DNA of 64,000 bases from positions 1 to 64,000 of the forward strand of contig CAIKWE010000001.1 of NCBI GenBank assembly GCA_903831085.1, in the 5' to 3' direction. The position numbers and the translations under genes are program-made. Numbering within the stretch: the stretch's first letter is position 1; each line of letters starts with the position of its first letter. Below, one piece after another: positions 31,171 to 41,256 of the stretch. A model generated the notes under the pieces. The model worked only from the letters and a program-made list of their open reading frames with translations, was not told the origin of the DNA and did not search any database. Source of the stretch: an uncultured Verrucomicrobiota bacterium. GTDB taxonomy: Bacteria > Verrucomicrobiota > Kiritimatiellia > Kiritimatiellales > Tichowtungiaceae.

Positions 31171-33945
31171 TTAGACCAGCGAATCAGCATTAGCGAGAGC
31201 TTCGGCCAGTTTTTCGGGAAGTTTGCCGCCGGCCTGGGCGCGGTCGGGTTTACCGCCGCCGCCGCCGCCGCACTGCTTGGCGATAGCGCCGATAATTTTT
31301 CCGGCGTTCTTCCCGGCTTTCACTAAATCCGGTGTGACGGCGCAAACCAGAGCGACTTTACCATCCGATGCTCCACCGAGGATGACGACGGCGCTGGTGA
31401 GTTTAGGCTGAAGTGCGTCCATGACGGCGCTGAGCAGTTCGGCGTCGGCTTCGCCCATATTTTCGATGAGCAGTCCGTCTTTGATTTTGCCGAGCAGTTC
31501 GTCGGCGATAGCCGGAGCCTTCGCCTGCATTTCGGCCTGTCTTTGCTTGGCGAGCAGTTTCTGCCGTTCAACTTCTTTGGCGCGTTCGGCTTCAGCGGCT
31601 CCGGCGGCCTTTTGCTCTTCAATAAACTGTTCAGCGAATTTTCCGCAGACGGCTTCGATACGGCGGATGCCGGCGGCAATGGACGATTCACTCGTGATTT
31701 TGAAGAGGCCGATGTCTCCGGTGCTACGGACGTGACAGCCGCCGCACAGCTCCATCGAAAATCCGTCGAACTTACCTTTGTGTCCGCCGAGCTGAAGGAC
31801 GCGGACGGTGTCGCCGTATTTTTCGCCGAAGAATTGCTGGATGCTCGGTTGTTTCTGCACTTCGGTGAACGGAACTTCGGTCCAGTAAACCGGCTCGTCG
31901 GCCTGAATCTGCTCGTTGACCTGGTTTTCGATTTCGGCGATCTGTTCGGCGGAAAGTTTTTCCGGCGAGTTGAAGTCGAAGCGGAGCCGTTCCGGCGCGA
32001 CGAGTGAACCGCGCTGGCGCGACTCTTTGCTGACGACGTTGTGCAGCGCCCAGTGGAAAAGATGTGTGGCGGTGTGGTGACGCTGAATATCGGCGCGGCG
32101 CCCGGCATCGACATCAACCAGAACGCCTTCGCCCGGTTCCGGCGCGCGGCCGGAAACCAGTTTGGCGCGGTGGACGATCAATTCGCCTTGTTTCTGCGTG
32201 TCGAGAATCTGCAATTCGCCGATCAGTTTTTCGTCGGCAATAAGACGGATTCTACCGGTGTCGCCGGACTGTCCGCCCATTTCGGCGTAGCACGGCGTTT
32301 TGTCCAAAATGATGTTATATTCTGTGGCCGCGTCCGTTGGGCGCGGACCGAGGCCACCGGCCTCGGCTACAGAACTGTGGGTGCGGACGGTGGCCGCGCC
32401 TTGTTCAACAGGGGAAATGGCTTCAACCAGAGCTTCGGCTTCGAGGCTGTCGAAGCCGATGAAGACGGTCGGGTTCACTTCGAGGCCTTCGCTTTCGACG
32501 GTCACGACGGTTTTCTTCTTGGCGTGGTCGGCGCGGGCGCGGTTGCGTTGCTCGTTCATCAGGTTTTCAAAGCCTGGAACATCGACGGCAAGGCCGCATT
32601 CGCGTGCCAGCAGTTCGGTGAGGTCGAGCGGGAAGCCGTAAGTGTCGTAGAGTTTGAATGCTTCTTCGGCGGGGAACATTGTAGCCGAGCTCCTTGAGCT
32701 CGGACCGCGATCAGGGATCGCGGCTACAGAAGAACCGCGGTCACCGCCCGCGGCTACAGAGCCAAGAGAAGAAGAAACCTGCTCGAACAGATCGAGGCCG
32801 CGGTCGAGGGTGCGGTTGAAGGATTCTTCTTCGGCTTTGAGAGTTTTCTGGACGCGGGCCGCGTTTTTGCGCAGTTCGGGGAACGCATCGCCGAAACTGT
32901 CGGCGACGGTATCGGCCAGTTTGTAGAAGAAGGGTTCGCGGAAACCGAGGGCGCGGCCGTAGCGGACGGCGCGGCGCAGGATGCGGCGCAGAACGTAACC
33001 GCGGCCTTCGTTCGACGGCGCGATGCCGTCGGCGATGGAGAAGGTGAGACAGCGGATGTGGTCGGCGATGACGCGGAAAGCGATATCGGTCGGATCCGTC
33101 AATACGCTGCCGTATTTTTTGCCGCTCATTTTTTCCAAGGCTTGGAAAATCGGCGTGAAGACGTCGGTTTCATAGTTGGAGATGACGCCGGAGAAATCGG
33201 TAAAACCTTTGGTGCATTGAATGATCGAGCAGGCGCGCTCAAAGCCCATGCCGGTATCGACGTGTTTGGCGGGCAGGGATGTGAAGGTTCCATCGGGGTT
33301 GGCGTTGAACTGGATGAAGACAAGGTTCCAGATTTCGATGCACTGCGCCGTACCGGAGTTAACCAGCTTCGCGCCGCCGTCGCCTTTCGGCGTGAGGTCA
33401 ACGTGCAGTTCGGAACACGGGCCGCACGGGCCGGTGTCGCCCATCATCCAGAAGTTGTCTTTGCGGTTGCCGGGGACGACATGGTCGGCGGGCAGATATT
33501 TAAGCCACATTTTCTGCGCTTCGGTGTCGGCGGGCATTTTGTCGTCGCCGCCGAAGTAAGTGGCGTAGAGGCGTTCTTTGGGGAAGCCCCAGACTTTGGT
33601 GATCAGCTCCCACGCCCAGTCGATGGCTTCCTGTTTGAAGTAGTCGCCGAAGGACCAGTTGCCGAGCATTTCGAAGAAGGTGTGGTGGTAGGTGTCGAGG
33701 CCGACGTCTTCGAGGTCGTTGTGCTTGCCGCCGGCGCGGATGCATTTCTGGGTGTCGGCGGCGCGGCCCGGCGAGTAGGGGCAGTTCGACTGGCCGAGGA
33801 AGATCGGCACGAACTGGTTCATTCCCGCGTTGGTGAAGAGCAGATTCGGCGAGTCGGGAAGCAGGCTTCCGGACTTCACAATGGTGTGCTGTTTCGATTT
33901 GAAGAAATCGAGGAACGACTGGCGGATTTGGTTCGAAGTCATCAT
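31171..33945 (-). CDS. alaS: Alanyl-tRNA synthetase
   Basis: AlaRS charges tRNA-Ala. The 924-residue product is complete: N-terminal catalytic motif RQSFLDFFKSKQHT, NAGMNQFVPIF and the class II motifs, the editing-domain zinc ligands HHTATHLFHWAL and CGGCHVRSTG, and a C-terminal C-Ala domain. It is about 50 residues longer than usual because two GTAGCCGCG-type repeats are inserted in frame: residues about 396-422 (32680-32759) and about 515-541 (32322-32400). A palindrome at 33133-33147 encodes FQALEK. Two adjacent ATGs (33945 and 33942) could start it. Confidence 0.97.
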   Translation of the reverse strand: MMTSNQIRQSFLDFFKSKQHTIVKSGSLLPDSPNLLFTNAGMNQFVPIFLGQSNCPYSPGRAADTQKCIRAGGKHNDLEDVGLDTYHHTFFEMLGNWSFGDYFKQEAIDWAWELITKVWGFPKERLYATYFGGDDKMPADTEAQKMWLKYLPADHVVPGNRKDNFWMMGDTGPCGPCSELHVDLTPKGDGGAKLVNSGTAQCIEIWNLVFIQFNANPDGTFTSLPAKHVDTGMGFERACSIIQCTKGFTDFSGVISNYETDVFTPIFQALEKMSGKKYGSVLTDPTDIAFRVIADHIRCLTFSIADGIAPSNEGRGYVLRRILRRAVRYGRALGFREPFFYKLADTVADSFGDAFPELRKNAARVQKTLKAEEESFNRTLDRGLDLFEQVSSSLGSVAAGGDRGSSVAAIPDRGPSSRSSATMFPAEEAFKLYDTYGFPLDLTELLARECGLAVDVPGFENLMNEQRNRARADHAKKKTVVTVESEGLEVNPTVFIGFDSLEAEALVEAISPVEQGAATVRTHSSVAEAGGLGPRPTDAATEYNIILDKTPCYAEMGGQSGDTGRIRLIADEKLIGELQILDTQKQGELIVHRAKLVSGRAPEPGEGVLVDVDAGRRADIQRHHTATHLFHWALHNVVSKESRQRGSLVAPERLRFDFNSPEKLSAEQIAEIENQVNEQIQADEPVYWTEVPFTEVQKQPSIQQFFGEKYGDTVRVLQLGGHKGKFDGFSMELCGGCHVRSTGDIGLFKITSESSIAAGIRRIEAVCGKFAEQFIEEQKAAGAAEAERAKEVERQKLLAKQRQAEMQAKAPAIADELLGKIKDGLLIENMGEADAELLSAVMDALQPKLTSAVVILGGASDGKVALVCAVTPDLVKAGKNAGKIIGAIAKQCGGGGGGKPDRAQAGGKLPEKLAEALANADSLV
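32322..32400. repeat. GTAGCCGCG-type multi-hairpin repeat inserted in frame in alaS (3' copy)
   Basis: Contains CGCGTCCGTTGGGCGCG, GAGGCC/GGCCTC and GGTGCGGACGGTGGCC hairpins. It closely matches the intergenic copies at 57461-57526 and 20208-20275 and encodes an Ala/Gly/Thr-rich stretch in the editing region. Confidence 0.75.
32680..32759. repeat. GTAGCCGCG-type multi-hairpin repeat inserted in frame in alaS (5' copy)
   Basis: TGTAGCCGAGCTC/GAGCTCGG, CCGCGATC/GATCGCGG and CCGCGGTC hairpins, each followed by GGCTACAGA. Encodes a Ser/Ala/Gly-rich loop. Confidence 0.75.
33133..33147. repeat. TTCCA-R-N3-Y-TGGAA palindrome, copy 12
   Basis: Exact copy with centre AGGCT in alaS, reading FQALE. 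Confidence 0.9.
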
Positions 33946-33958
33946 GGAACAAGTTCCT

Positions 33959-34023
33959 GTTATTGGTTATTCGTTATTGGTTATTGGGGTAGCCGAATAA
34001 CAAACCTCCAATAACAAATAACG
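33959..34023. repeat. Stuttered-word repeat (TTATTGGTTATTCGTTATTGG and complement)
   Basis: A forward stutter and a complementary one (AACCTCCAATAACAAATAACG) form a loose inverted repeat between the divergent alaS and purF genes. A one-mismatch palindrome (TTCCG-AGCAT-TGGAA) follows at 34093-34107. Confidence 0.6.
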
Positions 34024-34197
34024 CTTCCTGCCTTTGCAGGAAGCTCCGGAATCTACCATGACCAGCCCCGATTTCACGGATTTTTTCTGCTTTTCCGAGC
34101 ATTGGAAAAAACGGCGGGCAGTTTCCATTTGACCGGGGCGGGGGCGGATGCGAGGATGCGCGCTCAATCTTATCCGGAACCAAGGAGTGTATGGGAT

Positions 34198-36093
34198 ATG
34201 AGTGACTTCATCGGCCATGAATGCGGCATCGCCGCCATCCGGCTTCTTAAGCCGTTCGAGTATTACGTCGAGAAATACGGTTCACCCGCTTTCGCCATCA
34301 ACCGCCTTTATCTGCTGATGGAAAAGCAGCATAACCGCGGGCAGGACGGTGCCGGCGCGGCGGTTATCAAACTGGACGCAGAACCGGGTAAACCATTTAT
34401 CTTCCGCTCGCGTTCAGCGGACAAAGATCCGATTGCGAAGGTGCATCAGGACATGCTGACCTCGCTGGCGGAGTCGCAGGCCGAGAATCCTGCACAGGCG
34501 GATGATCCGGTCTGGCTGAAGCGCAACGCGAAGTTTGCCGGCGAACTGCTGCTGGGCCATCTACGCTACGGCACACGCGGACGCGGCGGCATTGACTTCT
34601 GCCATCCGTTTCTGCGTCCGAGTAACTGGCGCAGCCGGAATCTGGTGCTGGCGGGTAATTTTAACCTGACGAACAACGACGAGCTTTTTGAAGCGCTGGT
34701 CGGGCTGGGGCAGCACCCGATCGATGAGACCGACACCGTGATGGTGCTGGAGAAGATCGGGCATTTCCTCGACGAGGAGAACGACCGCCTTTTCCGCGAG
34801 TTCCGCAAGGAAGGTTTAGAGCGCGCGGTGATTTCTGAAAGAATCGCTGACAACCTCGATCTGGTGACGGTACTGAAGCGCGCGGTGAAGAATTTCGACG
34901 GCGGCTACACCATGGCGGGCATCATCGGCAACGGCGACCTGTTTGTTATGCGCGACGCCTGCGGCATTCGCCCCGGCTTTTTCTACCGCGACGACGAGTT
35001 CGTGGTGGTGGCCTCCGAGCGTCCGGCGATCCAGACGGCATTTGGCGTGCCGATCGACGCTGTTCAGGAGATCAAGCCGGGCCACGCGCTGATTGTCCGT
35101 AAAAACGGCGAGGTTCTCCATGAGCAGATTTCCGATGTGCAGGAAATCAAGCAGTGTTCCTTTGAGCGGATCTATTTTTCGCGCGGGACCGACCGCGACA
35201 TCTACGGCGAGCGCAAGCAGCTGGGTCGTCAGCTTACCGATCCGGTTTTGAAGGCGATCGACTACGATCTGGATAACACCGTTTTTTCCTACATTCCGAA
35301 TACGGCGGACGCCGCGTTTTACGGGTTGATGGAAGGAGCCAAAGCGTACGTGGCTGACCGGGCGAAATACCACATTCTGCACGAGCGCAATCTGACCGCC
35401 GAGCGGATTGCTGAGCTGGTCAACTATCAGCCGCGCATGGAAAAGATCATGACGAAGGACGCCAAACTGCGCACTTTCATCACCGCCGATTCCGACCGCC
35501 GCGAACTGGTCTCTCTGGTTTATGACACCACCTACGGTGTGGTGAAACCGACGGATACACTGGTGATCCTTGATGACTCGATTGTGCGCGGCACTACGCT
35601 GCGTGAAAGTATTCTGCGGATTCTAGACCGATTGCATCCGAAGAAAATCGTCGTTGTTTCCTCGGCGCCCGAAATTCGTTATCCCGATTGCTACGGCATC
35701 GACATGTCTAAGCTCAAGGATTTCGTTGCGTTTCAGGCCGCAGTCGCGCTGGTGAAAGAAACCGGACGCGAAGCCGTGCTCAAACAGATTTACGCTGCCT
35801 GCAAAGCCAGTCTCGATCTCCCGCGCGATGAGGTGAAGAACGAAGTTAAGGCGCTCTACAAACTCTTTAAGCCGCATGAAGTGGAGGCAAAGATCGCCGC
35901 GATTCTCCGGCCCGCCGATCTCAAGGCGCAGTTCCAGGTGATTTATCAGAGCATCGAAGGTCTGCACGCCGCCTGCCCGAACCATAAAGGCGACTGGTAT
36001 TTCACCGGCGACTATCCGACGCCCGGCGGCAACCGTGTCGTCAACCGCTCCTTCGTCAACTTTATGGAAAACAGCGACGCGAGGGCCTACTGA
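34198..36093 (+). CDS. purF: Amidophosphoribosyltransferase, long form
   Basis: PurF makes 5-phosphoribosylamine from PRPP and glutamine, the first step of purine synthesis. The 631-residue product starts at ATG 34198 (AAGGAG upstream); residues 1-8 would be a propeptide before the glutaminase nucleophile Cys9 (HECGIAA). The glutaminase half has GHLRYGT and NFNL, and the C-terminal phosphoribosyl half has the PRPP loop [14 protein letters not shown] and [14 protein letters not shown]. The length is typical of the Bacteroidetes/PVC form rather than the ~470-505-residue enterobacterial form. It ends 2 bp before glgB. Confidence 0.93.
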   Translation: MSDFIGHECGIAAIRLLKPFEYYVEKYGSPAFAINRLYLLMEKQHNRGQDGAGAAVIKLDAEPGKPFIFRSRSADKDPIAKVHQDMLTSLAESQAENPAQADDPVWLKRNAKFAGELLLGHLRYGTRGRGGIDFCHPFLRPSNWRSRNLVLAGNFNLTNNDELFEALVGLGQHPIDETDTVMVLEKIGHFLDEENDRLFREFRKEGLERAVISERIADNLDLVTVLKRAVKNFDGGYTMAGIIGNGDLFVMRDACGIRPGFFYRDDEFVVVASERPAIQTAFGVPIDAVQEIKPGHALIVRKNGEVLHEQISDVQEIKQCSFERIYFSRGTDRDIYGERKQLGRQLTDPVLKAIDYDLDNTVFSYIPNTADAAFYGLMEGAKAYVADRAKYHILHERNLTAERIAELVNYQPRMEKIMTKDAKLRTFITADSDRRELVSLVYDTTYGVVKPTDTLVILDDSIVRGTTLRESILRILDRLHPKKIVVVSSAPEIRYPDCYGIDMSKLKDFVAFQAAVALVKETGREAVLKQIYAACKASLDLPRDEVKNEVKALYKLFKPHEVEAKIAAILRPADLKAQFQVIYQSIEGLHAACPNHKGDWYFTGDYPTPGGNRVVNRSFVNFMENSDARAY

Positions 36094-36095
36094 TT

Positions 36096-37997
36096 ATGGA
36101 AACGAGACCGAAACTGACGGACTTCGACCTGTTCCTGTACGGCAAGGGAACGCATTACCGCACTTACGAAAAGTTCGGCGCGCACCTGCTGGAAGAGGAC
36201 GGGAAGAAGGGCGTCTATTTCGCGGTCTGGGCTCCCAATGCTCAACACGTTAGCGTGATCGGTTCGTTCAATAACTGGGAAGCGTGGATTCATCCGATGA
36301 CGCCGATTGGCAATTCCGGCGTCTGGGAACTTTTCATTCCCGGCGTCAAAGAAGGCGACCAGTATAAATTTGAGATCAAAGGCCCGGACGGTTTCTGGGC
36401 GCAGAAAGCTGACCCGTACGCTTTCGCCGCCGAACTGCGTCCGCGCACGGCATCGGTGGTTTGCGACCTCAGCCGTTATCAGTGGAATGATGCCGCGTGG
36501 ATCGAACAGCGCGCGCAAACCAAGTGGCATGAACGTCCGATCAGCGTCTATGAAGTTCATCTCGGTTCGTGGAAGCGGCAGGACGGCTGGCGCTGGCTGA
36601 CCTATCGTGAACTGGCTGAGCAGATGATTCCGTATGTCAAAGAGATGGGCTACACACATATCGAACTGATGCCAATTGCCGAACATCCGTTCGACGGCTC
36701 GTGGGGCTATCAGACCAGCGGCTACTATGCGCCGACTTCGCGCTTCGGTTCGCCCGACGACTTCCGCTACTTCGTTGACTGCTGTCATCAGGCGGGCCTC
36801 GGCATCATTCTTGACTGGGTGCCTGCGCATTTTCCGAAGGATGCACACGGCCTTGGCTATTTTGACGGCACGCACCTTTACGAACACTCCGACCCGCGCC
36901 AGGGCGAGCACATGGACTGGGGCACACTCATTTTCAATTACGGCCGCAACGAAGTGAGCGGCTTCCTGCTTTCCAACGCCATCTTCTGGGCGCACGAATA
37001 TCACATCGACGGACTGCGCGTGGATGCCGTCGCCAGTATGCTCTATCTGGATTATTCCCGCGAAGCCGGGCAGTGGATTCCTAACTGCTACGGCGGACGC
37101 GAAAATCTGGAGGCGATTGAGTTTATCAAGCATTTCAACAGCATGGTGCATGCGGAATGCCCCGGCTTTCTGACCTTCGCCGAAGAATCCACCGCATTCC
37201 CTCAGGTCTCGCATCCGGTGGATTTCGGCGGCCTCGGCTTCGACTTCAAGTGGAACATGGGTTGGATGAACGACACGCTGAAATATTTCAGCAAAGATCC
37301 GGTCCACCGGAAATACCATCAGGGCGACCTGACGTTTTCCATGATCTATGCCTTTACCGAAAACTTCATCCTGCCGTTCTCGCACGACGAAGTGGTTCAC
37401 GGCAAAGCCTCGCTGCTCGACAAAATGCCCGGCGACTTTTGGCAGAAGTTCGCCAATATGCGCCTGCTTTTCGCCTACATGTTTGCGCATCCCGGCAAGA
37501 AACTGCTGTTCATGGGATGCGAGATCGGTCAGTGGCGCGAATGGGACGCCGCGACCAGCCTCGACTGGAATCTGCTCGCCTACGAGCCGCATCAAAAACT
37601 CAGGAAGCTGGTTGGTAAACTTAACAATCTCTATACGAACGAAGCCGCGCTCTACGACATCGAATCGTCATGGCAGGGATTTGACTGGATTGATTTTCAT
37701 GACGCGCAAAGCTCCGTTGTTTGCTTCCTGCGTAAAGGACGCGATCCGCAGGAAATCATCGTTTGCGCGCTGAACCTCACGCCGACGCCGCGTCCCGGGT
37801 ATCGCATCGGCCTGCCGCAAGCTGGTGACTGGAAAGTCGTTCTCAACACCGACGCCTTAGTCTACGGCGGAAGTGATGCCGGCCCGAAAGAAGAAGCCAT
37901 TTACGACGCGCACCACCTGCCGTGGCACGGTAAAGGATTTTCCATCCAGCTCGACCTGCCGCCGCTCGGCGCGCTCATGCTCAAATTCCAGCGCTGA
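36096..37997 (+). CDS. glgB: 1,4-alpha-glucan branching enzyme
   Basis: GlgB makes alpha-1,6 branches in glycogen. The 633-residue product has an N-terminal CBM48 domain ([20 protein letters not shown]), then the GH13 barrel with [15 protein letters not shown], the nucleophile Asp in [12 protein letters not shown], the acid/base Glu in [11 protein letters not shown] and the third Asp in [15 protein letters not shown], and a C-terminal beta domain. No other glycogen gene is adjacent; the gene is 2 bp behind purF, which is an unusual neighbour. Confidence 0.96.
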   Translation: METRPKLTDFDLFLYGKGTHYRTYEKFGAHLLEEDGKKGVYFAVWAPNAQHVSVIGSFNNWEAWIHPMTPIGNSGVWELFIPGVKEGDQYKFEIKGPDGFWAQKADPYAFAAELRPRTASVVCDLSRYQWNDAAWIEQRAQTKWHERPISVYEVHLGSWKRQDGWRWLTYRELAEQMIPYVKEMGYTHIELMPIAEHPFDGSWGYQTSGYYAPTSRFGSPDDFRYFVDCCHQAGLGIILDWVPAHFPKDAHGLGYFDGTHLYEHSDPRQGEHMDWGTLIFNYGRNEVSGFLLSNAIFWAHEYHIDGLRVDAVASMLYLDYSREAGQWIPNCYGGRENLEAIEFIKHFNSMVHAECPGFLTFAEESTAFPQVSHPVDFGGLGFDFKWNMGWMNDTLKYFSKDPVHRKYHQGDLTFSMIYAFTENFILPFSHDEVVHGKASLLDKMPGDFWQKFANMRLLFAYMFAHPGKKLLFMGCEIGQWREWDAATSLDWNLLAYEPHQKLRKLVGKLNNLYTNEAALYDIESSWQGFDWIDFHDAQSSVVCFLRKGRDPQEIIVCALNLTPTPRPGYRIGLPQAGDWKVVLNTDALVYGGSDAGPKEEAIYDAHHLPWHGKGFSIQLDLPPLGALMLKFQR

Positions 37998-38001
37998 GTT
38001 T

Positions 38002-38016
38002 TTCCAAGGATTGGAA
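38002..38016. repeat. TTCCA-R-N3-Y-TGGAA palindrome, copy 13
   Basis: Exact copy with centre AGGAT, 4 bp after the glgB stop codon. Confidence 0.9.
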
Positions 38017-38045
38017 AAGCGGGCACATAGGCAACGGGCGCAAAG

Positions 38046-38060
38046 TTCCAAGGATTGGAA
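38046..38060. repeat. TTCCA-R-N3-Y-TGGAA palindrome, copy 14
   Basis: Exact copy with the same AGGAT centre, 29 bp after copy 13, in the glgB-amt intergenic region. Confidence 0.9.
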
Positions 38061-38108
38061 ATCTCCGGGGCGAATTTCATTGATGCGCAGTTCTGTTTTT
38101 CTCTGAAG

Positions 38109-38159
38109 GTGGCAGCGGCATTCTTGCCGCTGTATGAAGCGGCAGGATGCCGCTTCCAC
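38109..38159. repeat. GTGGCAGCGG...CCGCTTCCAC hairpin repeat
   Basis: Two hairpins (GCGGCATTCTTGCCGC and GCGGCAGGATGCCGC) lie between GTGG and CCAC ends. A single hairpin of the same kind (GCGGCAGGGATGCCGC) is at about 13259-13274. The rest of this 447-bp gap up to 38444 holds no gene I can see. Confidence 0.65.
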
Positions 38160-38369
38160 ACTGGAGACAGCAAATCGCCAAAAATACAAATCTGGCGGGG
38201 AGACAAACGTCGGCGAGGTCGGCCCAGTTTTGTCTTATTTTTCCGCTGAATAATACAAGTGTGTAATCTTTGCCTGCCCAGACCGCACATCTGCTTCCCG
38301 CGATAAATATCTCTAATCCATTCACCTCAAGCACCTAATGTCGTGGTGTCGCACTTCGCTTTTTCCTCA

Positions 38370-38384
38370 GGGCATAGAACATGC
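38370..38384 (+). promoter_or_regulatory. Candidate sigma-54 (-24/-12) promoter of amt-glnB
   Basis: GGGCAT-AGAAC-ATGC keeps the invariant GG-N10-GC spacing of sigma-54 promoters but matches the rest of the consensus only in part. It lies 60 bp before the amt start codon. Confidence 0.35.
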
Positions 38385-38444
38385 TTTTCCCGCATCTTTA
38401 ACTTTGCGTCAAAAAAAGCGCGTCGATAAACGGAGGAGACAAAG

Positions 38445-39731
38445 ATGTGGTTTGAAAAAAGACGGTTTCTATTCTTCATTACGGTTTTGTCGGCGTTTCT
38501 GCTGACCGGCGCCGCGCAGGCGGCGGACGGCGCTCCGAGTGAGCTGGCGCAGTCTTCTAATACGCTGTTCATTCTCATCGGCGCGGTGATGATTCTGGCG
38601 ATGCACGGCGGCTTCGCTTTTCTGGAAGTCGGTTCGGTGCGCCGCAAGAATCAGGTGAACGCGCTCAACAAAATCATCTGCGAGTGGGGCTTTTCGACGA
38701 TTGTTTATTTTCTGATCGGTTATCCGATCGCGCGCGGCGTTTCCTTTCTGGTGCCGGTTGAAACGCTGACGGTCGATCACGGTTTCGCGTACGTGAAGTT
38801 TTTCCTGCTACTCGGCTTTGCGGCCTGTGTCCCGGCGATCATCTCCGGCGGCGTCGCCGAGCGTTCCAAGTTCTGGACCAACGCGCTGGCGGGCGGCATT
38901 TTTGTCGGTCTGGTTTATCCGCTGATTGAAGGCTCACTCTGGGGCCGTTTTTCAAACACGCTGGCGGGCGCAACCGGCTGGCTGGCGACGACCTTCGGTG
39001 CGCCGTTTCACGACTACGCCGGTTCCGTGGTGGTGCATGCGGTCGGCGGCTGGCTGGCGCTTCCGGCCATCATGTTACTCGGAGCGCGTTTGAAACGCTA
39101 CGAAACCAATTCGATCAAAGTCAGCAGTATTCCGTTTTTGGCGCTGGGCAGCTGGACGCTGATTGTCGGCTGGTTCGGCTTTAATGTGATGAGCGCCGGT
39201 TCGGTTGAATGCATCTCCGGTCTGGTGGCGATCAATTCGCTGATGGCGATGGTCGGCGGCACGATCGCCGCGATGCTGATTTCAAAAAACGACGCGGGCT
39301 TTGTGCATAACGGCGCGCTGGCCGGTCTGGTGGCCATCTGTGCCGGATCAGACCTTTATCATCCGGTGAGCGCACTGGTGGTCGGCGCGATTGCCGGCGC
39401 GCTTTTCGTTTTCCTGTTCGAAACGGAAACCGTCAAGTGGCAGATCGACGACGTGCTCGGCGTCTGGCCTCTGCACGGAGCCTGCGGCGCGTGGGGCGGG
39501 ATTGCCGCCGGTATCTTCGGCCAGAAGGCGCTCGGCGGTATCGGCGGCGTTTCGTTTTTTTCGCAACTGATTGTGACCGCCGCAGTGGTGCTTTTTTGTC
39601 TGGCGGCCAGCACGATGGTGTACGGCCTGCTGAAACTCACCGTCGGCATCCGGCTGAATCCGCACGAGGAATTAATCGGCTCCGACCTGGCGGTACACCG
39701 GATTGAAGCTCACCCGGAAGATGCGCTTTGA
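38445..39731 (+). CDS. amt: Ammonium transporter
   Basis: The product has 428 residues. A signal peptide (to about residue 27) is followed by eleven membrane helices of the Amt/Rh fold. The pore histidines are kept in DYAGSVVVHAVGGW and WPLHGACGAWGG, as are MHGGFAFLEVGSVRRKN and the conserved GFAACVPAIISGGVAER. It would conduct ammonia across the inner membrane. The gene is followed by glnB, whose PII product normally blocks Amt channels when nitrogen is plentiful. Confidence 0.94.
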   Translation: MWFEKRRFLFFITVLSAFLLTGAAQAADGAPSELAQSSNTLFILIGAVMILAMHGGFAFLEVGSVRRKNQVNALNKIICEWGFSTIVYFLIGYPIARGVSFLVPVETLTVDHGFAYVKFFLLLGFAACVPAIISGGVAERSKFWTNALAGGIFVGLVYPLIEGSLWGRFSNTLAGATGWLATTFGAPFHDYAGSVVVHAVGGWLALPAIMLLGARLKRYETNSIKVSSIPFLALGSWTLIVGWFGFNVMSAGSVECISGLVAINSLMAMVGGTIAAMLISKNDAGFVHNGALAGLVAICAGSDLYHPVSALVVGAIAGALFVFLFETETVKWQIDDVLGVWPLHGACGAWGGIAAGIFGQKALGGIGGVSFFSQLIVTAAVVLFCLAASTMVYGLLKLTVGIRLNPHEELIGSDLAVHRIEAHPEDAL

Positions 39732-39732
39732 G

Positions 39733-39765
39733 AATGGAATGCTGGAATAATGGAATGTTGGATCG
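39733..39765. repeat. Stuttered-word repeat (GAATGCTGGAATAATGGAATG)
   Basis: Three GGAAT words between amt and glnB, just before the GGGAGG ribosome-binding site of glnB. Confidence 0.55.
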
Positions 39766-39780
39766 AGGGAGGATTTTGAT

Positions 39781-40122
39781 ATGAAAATGATTATTGCGAT
39801 TATTCAGCCTGAAAAACTCGAAGACGTCAAAACGGCGCTGTTCAACGCCGAGGTGCATAAGATGACCGTCAGCCGTGTGCGCGGCTGTGGCCAGCAGATG
39901 GGGTTCACCGAGCACTACCGCGGACAGGTTCGTTCTGTCAACCTGATCGAAAAGGTGCGTTTGGAAATCGCGGTGAACGACAACTTCGTCGACTTGACCA
40001 TCAAGGCGATTATCAAAGCGGCTAAGAGCGGAAAAATCGGCGACGGCAAAATTTTTGTTATGCCGCTGGAACAGTGTATCCGCATTCGCACGGACGAAAC
40101 CGGGTCTGAGGCGATCGGCTGA
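39781..40122 (+). CDS. glnB: PII nitrogen-regulatory protein, Amt-linked
   Basis: The product has 113 residues with the PII fold: [20 protein letters not shown], the T-loop [20 protein letters not shown], the B-loop [26 protein letters not shown] proteins sense ATP/ADP and 2-oxoglutarate and bind Amt. Tyr46 is present, but position 51, the uridylylated tyrosine of enterobacterial GlnB, is Arg, and position 49 (phosphoserine in cyanobacteria) is Gln, so it is probably not covalently modified. ATG at 39781 has GAGGGAGG upstream. Confidence 0.93.
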   Translation: MKMIIAIIQPEKLEDVKTALFNAEVHKMTVSRVRGCGQQMGFTEHYRGQVRSVNLIEKVRLEIAVNDNFVDLTIKAIIKAAKSGKIGDGKIFVMPLEQCIRIRTDETGSEAIG

Positions 40123-40206
40123 TTCCTTAAGGCGACACCCCGCTATCTTCAAAAGAAGTCCGCTTCTGCGCTTGAACATTTTTCCGAGCCGTGTAGGCTC
40201 TCCCGC

Positions 40207-41232
40207 ATGGCTGCAAAAACCGACAAAAAAGAAGGCGCCTCCAATCTCGAGGCAGTACTCGCTGACATCAAAAAACAGTACGGCGACGGCGCAATTGTCC
40301 GTCTCGGCGACGAAGCGGGTCCCCGTAAAATTCCCTGTATTTCCACCGGCGCGCTGACGCTGGATATCGCGCTCGGCATCGGCGGCGTTCCGCGCGGCCG
40401 CGTGATCGAAATTTTCGGCCCCGAATCGTCCGGTAAAACCACGCTGGTTTCCCACATTATCGCCAATGTCCAGCGGGAAGGCGGCACGGCGGCTTTTATT
40501 GATACCGAACATGCGCTCGATCCGGGCTATGCGCAGAAGATCGGCGTGAACCTCAACGACCTGCTGGTTTCGCAGCCCGACTCCGGCGAAGAGGCTCTCA
40601 ACATCTGCGAAGCACTGGTGAAAAGCAATTCGATCGACGTCGTGGTCGTGGACTCCGTCGCCGCGCTGGCACCGCGTGCCGAACTCGACGGCGAAATGGG
40701 CCAGTCGCACGTTGGTTTGCAGGCGCGTTTGATGTCTCAGGCGCTGCGCAAGCTGACTTCGGCGATTGCCCGCTCGAACTGCTGTTGCATTTTTACCAAT
40801 CAGATCCGCGAAAAAGTCGGCGTGATGTTCGGCAGTCCCGAAACGACACCCGGCGGCCGCGCGCTGAAGTTTTATTCCTCCGTGCGCCTCGATATTCGCC
40901 GCATCGGCCAGCTCAAAAATACCGACGGCTCTATCTACGGTAACCGGACCAAGGTCAAGGTGGTCAAAAACAAAGTGGCTCCGCCGTTCACCATGGCCGA
41001 GTTTGACATTCTCTACTCCGAAGGCATTTCGTGGACCGGCTCGATTGTTGATGCCGGAACCGACTGCGGCCTGATCGAAAAGAAAGGCTCATGGCTGTCT
41101 TACAACGGTCAGCAGCTCGGGCAGGGCCGCGACGGAGCGCGCAAAGCGCTAATGGAAGATAAAAAGCTGGCGGACGAACTGGCTAAAAAGATCAAAGAAA
41201 CCGCCAAGGCCAAAACAGACGGAAGCGAATAA
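40207..41232 (+). CDS. recA: Recombinase A
   Basis: RecA catalyses strand exchange in homologous recombination and triggers SOS. The 341-residue product is normal: Walker [10 protein letters not shown] (about 75-83), [17 protein letters not shown], Walker [11 protein letters not shown], the L2 loop [20 protein letters not shown] and a Lys-rich tail. No typical LexA box was seen in the 84 bp upstream. The palindrome copies after its stop fall in the next gene. Confidence 0.97.
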   Translation: MAAKTDKKEGASNLEAVLADIKKQYGDGAIVRLGDEAGPRKIPCISTGALTLDIALGIGGVPRGRVIEIFGPESSGKTTLVSHIIANVQREGGTAAFIDTEHALDPGYAQKIGVNLNDLLVSQPDSGEEALNICEALVKSNSIDVVVVDSVAALAPRAELDGEMGQSHVGLQARLMSQALRKLTSAIARSNCCCIFTNQIREKVGVMFGSPETTPGGRALKFYSSVRLDIRRIGQLKNTDGSIYGNRTKVKVVKNKVAPPFTMAEFDILYSEGISWTGSIVDAGTDCGLIEKKGSWLSYNGQQLGQGRDGARKALMEDKKLADELAKKIKETAKAKTDGSE

Positions 41233-41241
41233 GGCCGGAGT

Positions 41242-41256
41242 TTCCAATGTCTGGAA
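41242..41256. repeat. TTCCA-R-N3-Y-TGGAA palindrome, copy 15, containing the M28 peptidase start codon
   Basis: Exact copy with centre ATGTC; the ATG in the centre is the first possible start of the next gene. Confidence 0.9.

Noticed and set aside
36087-37595. A 502-codon minus-strand frame opposite glgB
   Set aside because: glgB has all catalytic motifs; the opposite frame has none and overlaps it fully.
40123-40206. A LexA box upstream of recA
   Set aside because: No CTG-N10-CAG or GAAC-N4-GTTC-type site is visible in this short interval, although a lineage-specific box cannot be excluded.
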